The notes: generated from the letters alone by a model not told the origin. A DNA stretch of 64,000 bases from Mycolicibacterium sphagni (GCF_002250655.1 NZ_NOZR01000005.1:1-64000), one strand, 5' to 3'; numbered from the stretch's first letter, positions 1-9,321 are shown. Translations and numbers: made by a program.

Positions 1-31
1 CCACCACCCCCGCCGCCGCCGACCTAGCCGA

Positions 32-37
32 TACGCT
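32..37 (+). promoter_or_regulatory. -10 hexamer TACGCT for a leaderless transcript
   Basis: TACGCT lies 6 nt before the GTG at 44, the spacing expected when transcription starts on the start codon itself. Fits the mycobacterial TANNNT rule; no -35 is recognisable. Inferred from sequence only. Confidence 0.45.
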
Positions 38-43
38 GGGTAC

Positions 44-484
44 GTGCACAAACCCAATCGTGTCGCCGAGGCCGGCGCCTGGCTGCTGGAGAACGGTCAC
101 CGGCTGCTGCTCGCGCTGACAGGCGGCCGCTACCCGCGCACTGTGATGGGTATGTTGCCCGTCGAGTTGCATACCGTCGGCCGCAAATCCGGTAAGCCAT
201 ACGCCAACCTGTTGACATCCCCGGTCCACGACGACGACCGCATCGTCGTGGTGGCATCCAAGGGTGGGCACCAAGATCACCCCGACTGGTACAAGAACGC
301 GATGGCCAACCCAGCTGTCGCGGTGACCGTTGACGGAGCGACCGTTCCGATGCTGGCCCGCACTGCCAGCCCGGAAGAACGAGTCGAGTTGTGGCCCCAC
401 GTGGTCAAGGCCTACCAGGGATATGCGGGCTACCAGCGCAATACGTCCCGGGAAATCCCGTTGCTGATCCTGGAACGCCGCTGA
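44..484 (+). CDS. DDN-like nitroreductase / F420-dependent quinone reductase family protein
   Basis: A 146-residue protein of the deazaflavin-dependent nitroreductase (Ddn, PF04075) family, small split-barrel enzymes of mycobacteria that use reduced coenzyme F420 to reduce quinones or nitro compounds. Visible hallmarks are GRKSGKPY at about residues 47-54 (cofactor-phosphate binding region in the family) and HPDWYKNAMANP at about 79-90. Length and position next to coaE match Rv1632c of M. tuberculosis. The GTG start is supported by a -10 hexamer 6 nt upstream, suggesting a leaderless mRNA. The physiological substrate cannot be read from the sequence. It converges on coaE with an 18-nt gap. 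Confidence 0.85.
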   Translation: MHKPNRVAEAGAWLLENGHRLLLALTGGRYPRTVMGMLPVELHTVGRKSGKPYANLLTSPVHDDDRIVVVASKGGHQDHPDWYKNAMANPAVAVTVDGATVPMLARTASPEERVELWPHVVKAYQGYAGYQRNTSREIPLLILERR

Positions 485-502
485 TCGCCGCCGGGCGCGA
501 CG

Positions 503-1684
503 TCAGGTCCGCGGCGTCCAGCCGGTGGTGTCGGCCCACGCCCACGCACGCTGGTAGGCGTCGAGGAACCACGGCTCTTTGGCCTCGGCGTAGGCGCCGA
601 TATCGGAGTGCCGGGCCGCCGATCGCTTGACCGCCAGATAGTCGGCCTGCGCATCGGGGTTGGCGGTCAGCCAGTCCACCAACAGCAGCGCGAACCGCTG
701 ATTGGGCCAGCCGTCGACCCGGATATGCACATTTGTCGGCCGATCTGGATCACCGGAGGCATGAAAACGCTTGTGCCACAAGGCTGGATCGGTACCCGCC
801 TTGGGCACATCAGACGATATCGACTCGACCCGTGGATAGCCGGCGCGCAGCAGGTCCTCGGCGAGTTCGTCGGCCACCTCGAGGGAAGCCACCGTCACCT
901 GGACGTCGATGACGTCCTTGGCGTCCATGCCGGGCACCGCTGTCGATCCGATGTGGTCGATCCGCAGGGCCCGGTGCCCGCAGGTGGTGTTGAGCCGGGC
1001 CAGGATCCGCCGGGCCTGATCGGGCCAGCTGGGATCGGACGGCACCAGCTCCGGCGGACCGTGCACCGGATTGCGGGTGGTGAGATTGTGCGCGAACGGG
1101 AGAATGCGCTGATACCACAGCTCACGGGCATGCTCGACGAGCCGGCCCGCGGTGCCGGAGTTGTCCAGCCAGACGTCCGCGACCAGCCGTCGTTGTTCTT
1201 CGGTCGCCTGTGCGGCGATCCGGGCCCTGGCGTCGGCCTCGGAGAAACCGCGGTAGTCGATGAGTCGCTTCACCCGGAGCTCGGGGTCGGCGTTAACGAC
1301 GACGACCAGCGGGAACATCGGCGCCATCTGCGACTCGACCAGCAACGGGATGTCCTCGACGATCACCGCATCCTCGCCGGCGGCCGCGATCAGCTCCGAG
1401 CGTCGCGTCGCGACCAGCGGATGGACGATGCCGTTGAGAGTTTGGCGCTTCTCCTCGTCGCTGAACGCGATCGCGGCCAGCGCCGGCCGATCCAGCGCAC
1501 CATCGGGCAGGAGGATCTGCGCGCCGAACGCGTCGACGAGCTTGGTCAGCCCTTCCGTGCCGGGCTGGACAACCTCGCGGGAGATGACGTCCCCATCGAC
1601 GACGATGCCGCCACATTCAGAGAATGTGGCGGACACCGTCGACTTTCCGGCGCCAATACCGCCGGTCAAACCGATGCGCAGCAT
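503..1684 (-). CDS. coaE: dephospho-CoA kinase fused to GrpB/UPF0157 domain
   Basis: A 393-residue fusion. The N-terminal half is dephospho-CoA kinase, the last step of coenzyme A synthesis (phosphorylation of the ribose 3'-OH). The P-loop LTGGIGAGKST is at residues 6-16, and the lid region LIDYRGFSEADARARIAAQ is present. From about residue 205 the protein continues into a GrpB/UPF0157 domain, a nucleotidyltransferase-like fold (DHIGSTAVPGM is its signature); this fusion is the usual mycobacterial form, and its second domain has been suggested to help folding or regulation of the kinase. ATG start at 1684, 25 nt downstream of the rpsA stop, so the two genes are probably co-transcribed. Confidence 0.95.
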   Translation of the reverse strand: MLRIGLTGGIGAGKSTVSATFSECGGIVVDGDVISREVVQPGTEGLTKLVDAFGAQILLPDGALDRPALAAIAFSDEEKRQTLNGIVHPLVATRRSELIAAAGEDAVIVEDIPLLVESQMAPMFPLVVVVNADPELRVKRLIDYRGFSEADARARIAAQATEEQRRLVADVWLDNSGTAGRLVEHARELWYQRILPFAHNLTTRNPVHGPPELVPSDPSWPDQARRILARLNTTCGHRALRIDHIGSTAVPGMDAKDVIDVQVTVASLEVADELAEDLLRAGYPRVESISSDVPKAGTDPALWHKRFHASGDPDRPTNVHIRVDGWPNQRFALLLVDWLTANPDAQADYLAVKRSAARHSDIGAYAEAKEPWFLDAYQRAWAWADTTGWTPRT

Positions 1685-1709
1685 CGAATGGAGTTGTCAG
1701 GCAGCCCGA

Positions 1710-3167
1710 TTAAGCGTTGCCTGCCAGCTTCTCGCGAAGAGCCGCGAGCTGGGCGTCGCTGGCCAGCGAACCGCCGGCCGACTCACCCGAGCTCGAGGAC
1801 GACGAAGACGACGAGCCGTTGGACGTTGCCGGCCGGCTGGCTGCTTCGGCCTCGGCAGCGGCGAACTTCTCCATCTGCGTGGTGTGCATCTTGTGCCGGC
1901 GCTCGGCCTCGGCGTAGCGGGCCTCCCACTCGGTGCGCTGCTTGTCGAAGCCCTCGAGCCATTCGTTGGTCTCGGGATCGAAGCCCTCGGGGAAGATGTA
2001 GTTGCCGGCGTCGTCGTAGCTGTCGGCCATGCCGTACTTCGAGGGGTCGAACTCCTCGGTGTAGTCCTCGTTGGCCTGCTTGAGGCTCAGCGAGATGCGG
2101 CGGCGCTCCAGGTCGATGTCGATGACCTTGACCATGGCGTCGTCGCCGACCTGCACGACCTGATCCGGCACCTCGACGTGGCGCTCGGCCAGCTCGGAGA
2201 TGTGCACCAGCCCCTCGATGCCCTCTTCGACACGGACGAACGCACCGAACGGCACCAGCTTGGTGACCTTGCCCGGCACAATCTGGCCGATCGCGTGGGT
2301 GCGGGCGAAGTGGCGCCACGGATCTTCCTGAGTGGCCTTGAGCGACAACGAAACCCGCTCGCGGTCCATGTCGACGTCGAGCACCTCGACGGTGACCTCG
2401 TCGCCCACCTGAACCACCTCGGACGGGTGATCGATGTGCTTCCAAGACAGCTCGGAGACGTGCACCAGGCCGTCGACCCCACCGAGGTCGACGAACGCGC
2501 CGAAGTTGACGATCGAGGACACGACACCCTTGCGGATGGCGCCCTTCTGCAGCTGGTTGAGGAACTCGCTGCGAACCTCGGACTGGGTCTGCTCCAGCCA
2601 GGCGCGACGGGACAGCACCACGTTGTTGCGGTTCTTGTCCAGCTCGATGATCTTGGCCTCGATCTCCTTGCCGATGTACGGCTGCAGATCGCGGACACGG
2701 CGCATCTCGACCAGCGACGCGGGCAGGAAGCCGCGCAGGCCGATATCGAGGATCAGGCCGCCCTTGACGACCTCGATGACGGTGCCCTTGACGGCCTCGT
2801 CCTTCTCCTTGAGAGCCTCGATGGTGCCCCAGGCACGCTCGTACTGAGCGCGCTTCTTGGACAGGATCAGGCGGCCTTCTTTGTCCTCTTTGGTGAGAAC
2901 CAGGGCCTCTACCTCATCGCCGACGGACACAACCTCATTGGGGTCGACGTCGTGCTTGATGGAGAGTTCGCGGGAAGGTATGACACCTTCGGTCTTGTAG
3001 CCGATGTCGAGCAAGACTTCATCACGGTCAACCTTGACGATGGTCCCTTCGACGATGTCGCCATCGTTGAAGTATTTGATGGTCTTGTCGATGGCGGCGA
3101 GAAAATCCTCCGCTGAGCCGATGTCATTGAGGGCTACTTGCGGCGAGGTGGCGACGGGACTTGGCAT
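1710..3167 (-). CDS. rpsA: 30S ribosomal protein S1
   Basis: A 485-residue S1 protein, which binds mRNA on the 30S subunit and helps initiation. Four S1 RNA-binding repeats are visible (about residues 36-105, 122-188, 209-278, 295-364; e.g. GAFVDLGGVDGLVHVSELSW and GAFVRVEEGIEGLVHISEL), followed by an acidic, charged tail with a run of serines and ending ALREKLAGNA. The start is taken at MPSPVATSPQ (ATG 3165-3167), not the longer frame with a His/Arg-rich run upstream, because this matches the known mycobacterial N-terminus and length (481 in M. tuberculosis). A GGAG lies 11 nt upstream, and a TACGAT hexamer (3195-3200, minus strand) could be the -10. First gene of rpsA-coaE. Confidence 0.97.
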   Translation of the reverse strand: MPSPVATSPQVALNDIGSAEDFLAAIDKTIKYFNDGDIVEGTIVKVDRDEVLLDIGYKTEGVIPSRELSIKHDVDPNEVVSVGDEVEALVLTKEDKEGRLILSKKRAQYERAWGTIEALKEKDEAVKGTVIEVVKGGLILDIGLRGFLPASLVEMRRVRDLQPYIGKEIEAKIIELDKNRNNVVLSRRAWLEQTQSEVRSEFLNQLQKGAIRKGVVSSIVNFGAFVDLGGVDGLVHVSELSWKHIDHPSEVVQVGDEVTVEVLDVDMDRERVSLSLKATQEDPWRHFARTHAIGQIVPGKVTKLVPFGAFVRVEEGIEGLVHISELAERHVEVPDQVVQVGDDAMVKVIDIDLERRRISLSLKQANEDYTEEFDPSKYGMADSYDDAGNYIFPEGFDPETNEWLEGFDKQRTEWEARYAEAERRHKMHTTQMEKFAAAEAEAASRPATSNGSSSSSSSSSGESAGGSLASDAQLAALREKLAGNA

Positions 3168-3326
3168 ATTGTTGGGTTGCTCCGGACAGCTTGAATCGTA
3201 GGGACAGTTCTTTGGACGATGGTGTCTGTGGTGATGTACCCGCAAAGTGCACACAGGTACCGTCAGAGCTTACTCGACTAGGCGCACGCTGGACAAACCC
3301 GGGTCTGTGAGGCCCTTATGGGCGAT

Positions 3327-3332
3327 TAACCT
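3327..3332 (+). promoter_or_regulatory. -10 hexamer TAACCT, leaderless spacing
   Basis: TAACCT ends 6 nt before the GTG at 3339, so the PrsW-like gene is probably transcribed from its own first codon. No Shine-Dalgarno is present at this start, which agrees with a leaderless mRNA. Confidence 0.45.
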
Positions 3333-3338
3333 GCTGGG

Positions 3339-4478
3339 GTGTCCTACCCGCTTCCGCCGCCGCTGCCTCGGCCGATCCGCAAGGTTGGCGCACCCCTGGC
3401 GGTCATCATCATCCTCGGCACCATCGCCGGCCTGATCCTGGTGCTGCTGACCGCGGTGAACCCGGTCGGCACGACGATCGGATTCGTCCTGGCCACGGTC
3501 GCGATGACACTGGTTCTGCTGGCCTATCTATGGCTGGACCGCTGGGAACCGGAACCGCCCCGGCTGCTGATCCTGGCGTTCTTGTGGGGTGCATCCGTGG
3601 CGGTCGTGGTCTCGGTGGGGCTGGAGATGATCTTCGACGCCGCGGTGAACAACGGCGGGACCGAGTCCAGCCCGATCACCATCGCGTTCGGCGCTCCGGT
3701 GATCGAGGAAGCCGCCAAGGGTCTGTTCCTGCTGCTGATGATGACAGGTGTGCGGCGCAATGAACTCAATTCGCTGACTGACTGCCTGGTCTACGCCGGC
3801 GTGACGGCGGTCGGGTTCGCATGGCTGGAGAACATCTTCTACATCGCCGACGGCACGACGCTCGCCGACTCACTGCTCACCGCGGGGATGCGTCTGGTCA
3901 TGGGGCCGTTCGCCCATCCGCTGTTCACCACGTTCACCGGTATCGGTGTGTATTTCGCTCTGCAGCAACGCAATTGGCTTTCGAAGGCCGGCTGCGTGCT
4001 GCTCGGCTATCTCGCTGCGGTGATCATGCACGGGTTGTGGAACGGCTCGGCGCTGCTCGGGCCCGGCGCCTACTTCGGCCTGTACGTGGCCTGGATGATG
4101 CCGGTGTTCGCGCTGGCGATCACGCTGGCCGTCCGCAGTCGCCGCCGCGAGCAGCGCATTGTGGCCGAGAAGCTGCCAGGCATGGTCGCGGCGGGCCTAG
4201 TGACCCCGGCGGAAGCCGGCTGGCTGGGGTCGATCCGCACCCGCAAGCAGGTGGTAGCCGGAGCCACCGGATTCGGCGGGCGTCCTGCCGGGCGCGCGGT
4301 GAAGAAATTCGCCATCCAGGTGGTCGAGCTGGCCTTCGTCCGCGACCGCATCGACCGCGGATTCGGTGACGCTCGGGTGTTCGCCCTGCAGCAGCTGGAG
4401 GTCGACGGGGTCGTCGCCGCCCGCGTTGCCGCCGGACCTGCGCTGCACTGGCTCAACGGCTACCGACCGGCCGTTTAG
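3339..4478 (+). CDS. PrsW-family intramembrane metalloprotease
   Basis: A 379-residue polytopic membrane protein of the PrsW / CAAX-protease-like superfamily (PF13367). Seven to eight hydrophobic segments occupy residues 20-265. Conserved residues expected for the family are visible: the Glu-Glu pair in APVIEEAAKG (E123-E124), E164 in WLENIFYI, H193 in FAHPLFT and the later IMHGLWNG histidine. Family members cleave anti-sigma factors within the membrane; the target here is unknown. The soluble C-terminal tail (about 270-379) is mycobacterial-specific. The stop overlaps the convergent polA stop by 4 nt. Confidence 0.85.
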   Translation: MSYPLPPPLPRPIRKVGAPLAVIIILGTIAGLILVLLTAVNPVGTTIGFVLATVAMTLVLLAYLWLDRWEPEPPRLLILAFLWGASVAVVVSVGLEMIFDAAVNNGGTESSPITIAFGAPVIEEAAKGLFLLLMMTGVRRNELNSLTDCLVYAGVTAVGFAWLENIFYIADGTTLADSLLTAGMRLVMGPFAHPLFTTFTGIGVYFALQQRNWLSKAGCVLLGYLAAVIMHGLWNGSALLGPGAYFGLYVAWMMPVFALAITLAVRSRRREQRIVAEKLPGMVAAGLVTPAEAGWLGSIRTRKQVVAGATGFGGRPAGRAVKKFAIQVVELAFVRDRIDRGFGDARVFALQQLEVDGVVAARVAAGPALHWLNGYRPAV

Positions 4479-7207
4479 TGCGCCGCGGCGTCCCAGCTGC
4501 GGCCGTATCCGACGGATACCTCGAGCGCGACATCGAGCGGATAGGCGCCGCCCATTTTGTCGCGGACCAGCTCCTCGACAGCGTCCCGCTCCCCTTCGGC
4601 CACTTCGAGCAGCAGTTCGTCGTGCACCTGTAGCAGCATCCGTGAATTCAGCCCGGAAGTGCGCAACGCCTCGTCGACCTGGACCATCGCGACCTTGATG
4701 ATGTCGGCGGCGCTGCCCTGGATCGGCGCATTGAGCGCGGCCCGCTCGGCGGCCTCGCGCAGTTGCCGGTTGCTGCTGTCCAACTCGGGCAGGTAGCGGC
4801 GCCGGCCGAATACCGTGGACGTGTAGCCGTCCTTGCGGGCTTGGTCGACGATGTCGCGCAGGTAGTCGCGCACCCCGCCGAACCGGGCGAAGTACTGGTC
4901 CATCTGGACCTTGGCCTCTTCGGTGGAGATCTTCAGCTGTGAGGCCAGCCCGTAGGCGCTCAGCCCGTAGGCCAGGCCGTACGACATGGCCTTGACCCGG
5001 CGCCGCAGCTCGGGCGTCACCTCGTCGATCGGCACCCCGAAGGCCCGGGACGCGACGAAGGAGTGCAGGTCCTCACCGGTGTTGAACGCTTCGATGAGCC
5101 CTTCGTCCTTGGACAGGTGCGCCATGATCCGCAACTCGATCTGGCTGTAGTCCGCGGTCATCAGCTCGGCGTACCCGTCGCCCACGATGAACGCATCCCG
5201 GATCTCCCGGCCCGCGTCGGTGCGGATGGGGATGTTCTGCAGGTTCGGCTCGGTAGACGAGAGCCTGCCAGTCGCAGCGATGGTCTGGTTGAACGTGGTG
5301 TGGATCCGCTCGTCGGCGGCCACCGACTTCAGCAGCCCGTCGACGGTGACCTTGAGCCGGGTGGCGTCGCGGTGGGCCAGCAGGTGCTCGAGGAACGGGT
5401 GGGCGGTCTTGTCGAACAGTGACTGCAGGGCATCGGCGTCGGTGGTGTAACCGGTCTTGGTGCGTTTGGTCTTCGGCATGCCGAGCTCGTCGAACAGCAC
5501 CACCTGCAACTGCTTGGGCGAGCCGAGGTTGATCTGCTTGCCGATCAGTTCGTAGGCGGCGTCGGCAGCGACCCGGATCTGCTCACCGAATTCGCGCTGC
5601 AGGGTGTCGAGCTTGTCCAGATCCACCGCGATCCCGGCAGTTTCCATCCCGGCCAGGGTCACCTGCACCGGCAGCTCCATCTGGCCCAGCAGAGGCGACG
5701 AGTCGATGCGGTCCAGTTCCGCGTCCAGCGCGTCGGCCAGGTCGGCGACTGCGCGGGCCCGCAGGATCACGGTCTGGACCGCCTGGTCATCGACGCCCTC
5801 GCTGTCGTCGAGCAGCGAAAGTTGTTGTTGCTCAGGATTGTCGGCGCGCAGCTCGCGGCGTAAGTAGCGCAGGGACAGGTCATCGAGAGCGAAGCTGCGC
5901 TGACCCGGCCGCACCAGGTACGCCGCCAGGGCGGTATCGGACGTGACGCCGGCCAACTGCCAGCCCCGACCGGCCAGATCGTGAATGGCGATCTTGGCTT
6001 CGTGCAACACCTTCGGCGCATTCGGATCGGCCAGCCAGGCCCCCAGCGCGGCCTCGTCGTCGGGGGTCAGGCCGGCGGTGTCGATGTAGGCGCCGTCGCC
6101 ATCGGCGGTGGCGATGGCCAGCGCGGTGGCGTCTCCATCGAAAACCTGGTGGGTGCCTACGACAGCGAGTCCGGAACGGGCACCGTCGGCCGCGTGTTCG
6201 GCCAGCCAGGCGGCCACCGTGCCCGGTTCCAGTGCACCGCCGCGGACGTCGAAGCCCTCGTCGACCTCGGGTTCGACGGCGGCCAGCGTGTCGAACAGCC
6301 GGTCGCGCAGGACCCGGAATTCGAGATCGTCGAACAGCCGGTGGATCTGGTCGCGGTCCCAGGGTTGGAGTCGCAGGGTGTCCGGGGTCTGCGGTAGCGG
6401 GACGTCCTTGACCAGGTCGGTGAGCTCTCGGTTGAGCACGACGCTGGATAGGTTGTCGCGCAACGAGTCTCCGACCTTGCCGCGCACGGTGTCGACGTTG
6501 TCGACCAGCCCCTGCAGCGAGCCGTACTCCACGATCCACTTGGCGGCGGTCTTCTCCCCCACCCCCGGTATACCGGGCAGGTTGTCGCTGGGGTCGCCGC
6601 GCAGTGCCGCGAAGTCCGGGTACTGGGCCGGGGTGAGCCCGTACTTCTCCACCACGGCCTCCGGAGTGAAGCGGGTCAGGTCACTGACACCCTTGCGTGG
6701 GTAGAGCACTGTCACGTCGGGGCTGACGAGTTGCAGTGAGTCCCGGTCGCCGGTGACCACCAACACCCGGTAGGCCTCTTGCTCGGCCTGTGTCGCGAGG
6801 GTTGCGATGATGTCGTCGGCCTCGAAGCCGGGCTCGGCTAGCACCGTGATGCCCAGCGCCGCCAGTACTTCCTTCGTGATCTCGATCTGGCCGCGGAACT
6901 CGTCTGGCGTGGCCGAGCGGTTGGCCTTGTATTCGGGGTAACGCTCGGAGCGGAAGGTCTGCCGGGACACGTCGAACGCCGCCGCGACATGGGTGGGCTG
7001 CTCATCGCGCAGCAGGTTGATCAGCATGGCGGTGAAGCCATACACCGCGTTGGTGGTCAGCCCGTTCTTGGTTTTGAAGTTCTCGGCGGGCAGCGCGTAG
7101 AAGGCCCGGAACGCCAGCGAGTTACCGTCCAGCAGCATCAAGGTCGGCTTGGTGTCGGCGCCTCGCTTGGCCTCGGGGGTGTCGGTCGCTGTCTTGGCGG
7201 GGCTCAC
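4475..7207 (-). CDS. polA: DNA polymerase I
   Basis: Pol I for Okazaki fragment processing and repair. The N-terminal 5'-3' exonuclease (flap nuclease) domain is intact (DGNSLAFRAFYALP; GFEADDIIATLA; GDRDSLQLV; PGIPGVGEKTA). The middle proofreading-like domain lacks the acidic 3'-5' exonuclease motifs, as is known for mycobacterial Pol I. The polymerase domain carries motif A (DYSQIELRIMAHLS), motif B (RRVKAMSYGLAYGLSAYG) and motif C (VHDELLLEV). I start it at the GTG at 7207 (VSPAKTATDT; 910 residues) because the M. tuberculosis protein begins there and a -10 TAGAGT sits 7 nt upstream; an in-frame GTG at 7225 would add six residues. Confidence 0.95.
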   Translation of the reverse strand: MSPAKTATDTPEAKRGADTKPTLMLLDGNSLAFRAFYALPAENFKTKNGLTTNAVYGFTAMLINLLRDEQPTHVAAAFDVSRQTFRSERYPEYKANRSATPDEFRGQIEITKEVLAALGITVLAEPGFEADDIIATLATQAEQEAYRVLVVTGDRDSLQLVSPDVTVLYPRKGVSDLTRFTPEAVVEKYGLTPAQYPDFAALRGDPSDNLPGIPGVGEKTAAKWIVEYGSLQGLVDNVDTVRGKVGDSLRDNLSSVVLNRELTDLVKDVPLPQTPDTLRLQPWDRDQIHRLFDDLEFRVLRDRLFDTLAAVEPEVDEGFDVRGGALEPGTVAAWLAEHAADGARSGLAVVGTHQVFDGDATALAIATADGDGAYIDTAGLTPDDEAALGAWLADPNAPKVLHEAKIAIHDLAGRGWQLAGVTSDTALAAYLVRPGQRSFALDDLSLRYLRRELRADNPEQQQLSLLDDSEGVDDQAVQTVILRARAVADLADALDAELDRIDSSPLLGQMELPVQVTLAGMETAGIAVDLDKLDTLQREFGEQIRVAADAAYELIGKQINLGSPKQLQVVLFDELGMPKTKRTKTGYTTDADALQSLFDKTAHPFLEHLLAHRDATRLKVTVDGLLKSVAADERIHTTFNQTIAATGRLSSTEPNLQNIPIRTDAGREIRDAFIVGDGYAELMTADYSQIELRIMAHLSKDEGLIEAFNTGEDLHSFVASRAFGVPIDEVTPELRRRVKAMSYGLAYGLSAYGLASQLKISTEEAKVQMDQYFARFGGVRDYLRDIVDQARKDGYTSTVFGRRRYLPELDSSNRQLREAAERAALNAPIQGSAADIIKVAMVQVDEALRTSGLNSRMLLQVHDELLLEVAEGERDAVEELVRDKMGGAYPLDVALEVSVGYGRSWDAAAH

Positions 7208-7214
7208 GCCCCTA

Positions 7215-7220
7215 ACTCTA
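7215..7220 (-). promoter_or_regulatory. -10 hexamer TAGAGT for leaderless polA
   Basis: On the minus strand TAGAGT is followed by 7 nt (TAGGGGC) and then the polA GTG. The hexamer overlaps the stop codon of the upstream LysR gene (7218-7220), so polA has its own promoter buried in that gene's end. Confidence 0.5.
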
Positions 7221-8108
7221 GGCACCCGCTCCGACAGCCAGACGGTCCCGGGCCATTCCGATGAGGACCCGCGACGCCGGGCTCATCGGGCCGTCAGCGC
7301 GCCAGGCGAATACCAGGCGGCCGCGAAGCGGCGGAGTGATCGGCAGCGGGTGCAGCCCTGCCCGGGACGCCGCCACCATCTGTGGCAGCACCGCGACACC
7401 GAGCCCCCGCTCGGCGAAGTCGGCAAGGGCCAACGGCGTGCTGGCCTCGAGCGCCACCCGGAGGCTGAGACCTGCTGCCGCACAGGCGTTGTCGAGTTGT
7501 CGCCGGATGCCGGTGCCGCTGGGGAGCGCAATGACGGTGCGTTCGGCCAGATCGGCCAAGGTGATCGAGCGACGGGCTGCCCACTCGTCATCCGCGGCCA
7601 CCGCGCCGACAATCGGCTCGTCGGTCACCACAAGACCGTCGAGCCCGTCCGGCAACGTGTCGGCACCGACCGAGATGATCGCGGCGTCGAGCCTGCCGGA
7701 CTGCACGCTGTCCACCAACCGGGCGGTGTCGTCGGTGCCGAGAGTGACGTCGACGTAGGGATGGGCCCGGTGGAAATCGGCCAGCAGGCCCGGCATGTCG
7801 ACATCGTGGGCGGTGACCGTGCCGATGGCGACCGATCCACGAACAAGCGAGGCGACCTCGTCCACCGCGGCGCGTGCGCCGGCGATTGCCGCCAACGCAG
7901 CCCTGGCATACGGCAGCATCGCCGCGCCGGCTGCGGTCGGACGCACCTCGCGGCGGGTGCGATCCAGCAACGGCTGGCCGACTTCGCGCTCCAGCCGGGA
8001 GATCTGAGCACTGACCGCCGGCTGGGCGACGCGCTCCCGCTCGGCCGCGCGGGTGAAGTTCGCTTCCTCTACGACCGCGATGAAGTATTCGAGCTGACGC
8101 AGTTCCAT
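7218..8108 (-). CDS. LysR-family transcriptional regulator
   Basis: A 296-residue LysR regulator. The N-terminal winged helix-turn-helix is typical (MELRQLEYFIAVVEEANFTRAAERERVAQPAVSAQISRLEREVG), followed by two substrate-binding-like subdomains (about 88-290) that sense a small-molecule inducer. It is divergent from the FAD monooxygenase gene across 70 nt, the classical arrangement for a LysR activator and its target. Start taken as ATG 8108, preceded by TAAGCT 6 nt upstream (leaderless); a GTG at 8114 would add two residues. A 15-bp dyad covers both this -10 and the start. The inducer is unknown. Confidence 0.9.
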   Translation of the reverse strand: MELRQLEYFIAVVEEANFTRAAERERVAQPAVSAQISRLEREVGQPLLDRTRREVRPTAAGAAMLPYARAALAAIAGARAAVDEVASLVRGSVAIGTVTAHDVDMPGLLADFHRAHPYVDVTLGTDDTARLVDSVQSGRLDAAIISVGADTLPDGLDGLVVTDEPIVGAVAADDEWAARRSITLADLAERTVIALPSGTGIRRQLDNACAAAGLSLRVALEASTPLALADFAERGLGVAVLPQMVAASRAGLHPLPITPPLRGRLVFAWRADGPMSPASRVLIGMARDRLAVGAGA

Positions 8109-8121
8109 AATCACAGCTTAT
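8107..8121. promoter_or_regulatory. LysR-type dyad ATAA-N7-TTAT
   Basis: A perfect inverted repeat ATAA-TCACAGC-TTAT, containing the T-N11-A core of LysR-type operators, in the 70-bp divergent region. It covers the regulator's -10 (TAAGCT, 8115-8120 on the minus strand) and its start codon, so binding would allow autorepression while positioning the protein next to the monooxygenase promoter. Confidence 0.5.
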
Positions 8122-8178
8122 AGTTTCAGCAACAAAGATGTATTGGACTTATCATCGGCGGACGCCGACCCTGAAGCC

Positions 8179-9321
8179 ATGCCCCACGACACTGTTCTCA
8201 TCGCCGGAGCCGGAATCGGCGGCCTGACCACCGCGCTGGCGTTGCACGCCCGCGGCATCGACGCCACGATCATGGACCGCACCCCGACACTGCGGCCCAT
8301 TGGAGTGGGCATCAACCTGTTGCCGCACGCCGTGCGTGAACTCACCAACCTCGGCTTGGGTGACGCGTTGCGCGACATCGCTGCCGCGCCACATTCCATC
8401 TGTTTCTACGACCACACCGGCGAGCTCTTGTTCCGTGAGCCGCGCGGACTCGCCGCCGGCGATCCCCATCCGCAGCTCTCGGTCCACCGCGGCCGCTTGC
8501 AGATGCTGCTGCTCGAGGCGGTGCGCAGCCGCCTTGGCGGTATCGCGGTGCGCGCCGGCACCACTGTCGACGGGTTCATTCAGGATTCCGACCGTGTCCA
8601 GGTGAGGACCACGGCGGGGACTTTGTCCGGTGCCGCACTGATCGGCGCTGACGGAATCGGCTCGACGGTGCGCGCGGCGTTGCATCCCGGCCCCGACCCG
8701 CTGATGTGGGCGGGAATCACGATGTACCGCGGCGCTGCGTCGATGCCGGCGTTCCTGGACGGGAGCACCATGGCGATCATCAAGGGCGACAACGGGGTCG
8801 ACTTAGTGACCTACCCGATCGGCGGCGGCCTGGTCAACTGGGTACTGCAGGTGCCAACCGGTGACCCCGGAGAGCTCGACGGCGATGCGCAGTGGAACCT
8901 GGCGGCCGAACCAGCCGAGGTCAGCCGGCACCTGACCCGGTGGAGGCTGAACTGGCTGGACCTCGACGCACTGGTCGCCCGCACCGAGAACATCTTCCGC
9001 TACCCCATGGTGGACCGAAACCCGTTGGCCTACTGGGGCGTCGGGAGGGTCACCCTACTGGGCGACGCGGCTCACCCGATGTACCCGGTGGGCGCGAACG
9101 GCGGATCGCAGGCCATCGTCGACGCTCGGGTACTGGCCGACGAGTACGCCGTGGGCGGCTTAGCCGGCTTACTCCGCTACGAGGACCAGCGCAGACCAGA
9201 AACCACCGAAGTGGTCGCCGCCAATCGGCAGATGCACCATGCGTTCAGCGAAGGCACCGCGGACCTCGACCGCGTCACCAGTGCCTATCGTTCGGATACG
9301 GCGCGGAGCAGGCGCGCATGA
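8179..9321 (+). CDS. FAD-dependent aromatic monooxygenase (PHBH/salicylate hydroxylase type)
   Basis: A group A flavoprotein monooxygenase of 380 residues. The start is at MPHDTVLIAGAGIGGLTTAL, with the GxGxxG FAD-binding motif at residues 9-14; the second conserved motif GADGIGSTVR and the third, GDAAHPMYPVGANGG, are both present. These enzymes use NAD(P)H and O2 to hydroxylate aromatic rings (salicylate, 3-hydroxybenzoate) or related substrates; the substrate here is unknown. Context: divergent from a LysR regulator and not followed by other degradation genes in the window, so it may act alone or feed a remote pathway. An upstream in-frame start at 8143 is possible but would begin before the Rossmann strand without family support. 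Confidence 0.88.
   Translation: MPHDTVLIAGAGIGGLTTALALHARGIDATIMDRTPTLRPIGVGINLLPHAVRELTNLGLGDALRDIAAAPHSICFYDHTGELLFREPRGLAAGDPHPQLSVHRGRLQMLLLEAVRSRLGGIAVRAGTTVDGFIQDSDRVQVRTTAGTLSGAALIGADGIGSTVRAALHPGPDPLMWAGITMYRGAASMPAFLDGSTMAIIKGDNGVDLVTYPIGGGLVNWVLQVPTGDPGELDGDAQWNLAAEPAEVSRHLTRWRLNWLDLDALVARTENIFRYPMVDRNPLAYWGVGRVTLLGDAAHPMYPVGANGGSQAIVDARVLADEYAVGGLAGLLRYEDQRRPETTEVVAANRQMHHAFSEGTADLDRVTSAYRSDTARSRRA

Noticed and set aside
608..3116. Long plus-strand open frames (491 and 618 residues) across coaE and rpsA
   Set aside because: They are antisense to two confidently identified genes and have no domain; typical GC-rich shadow frames.
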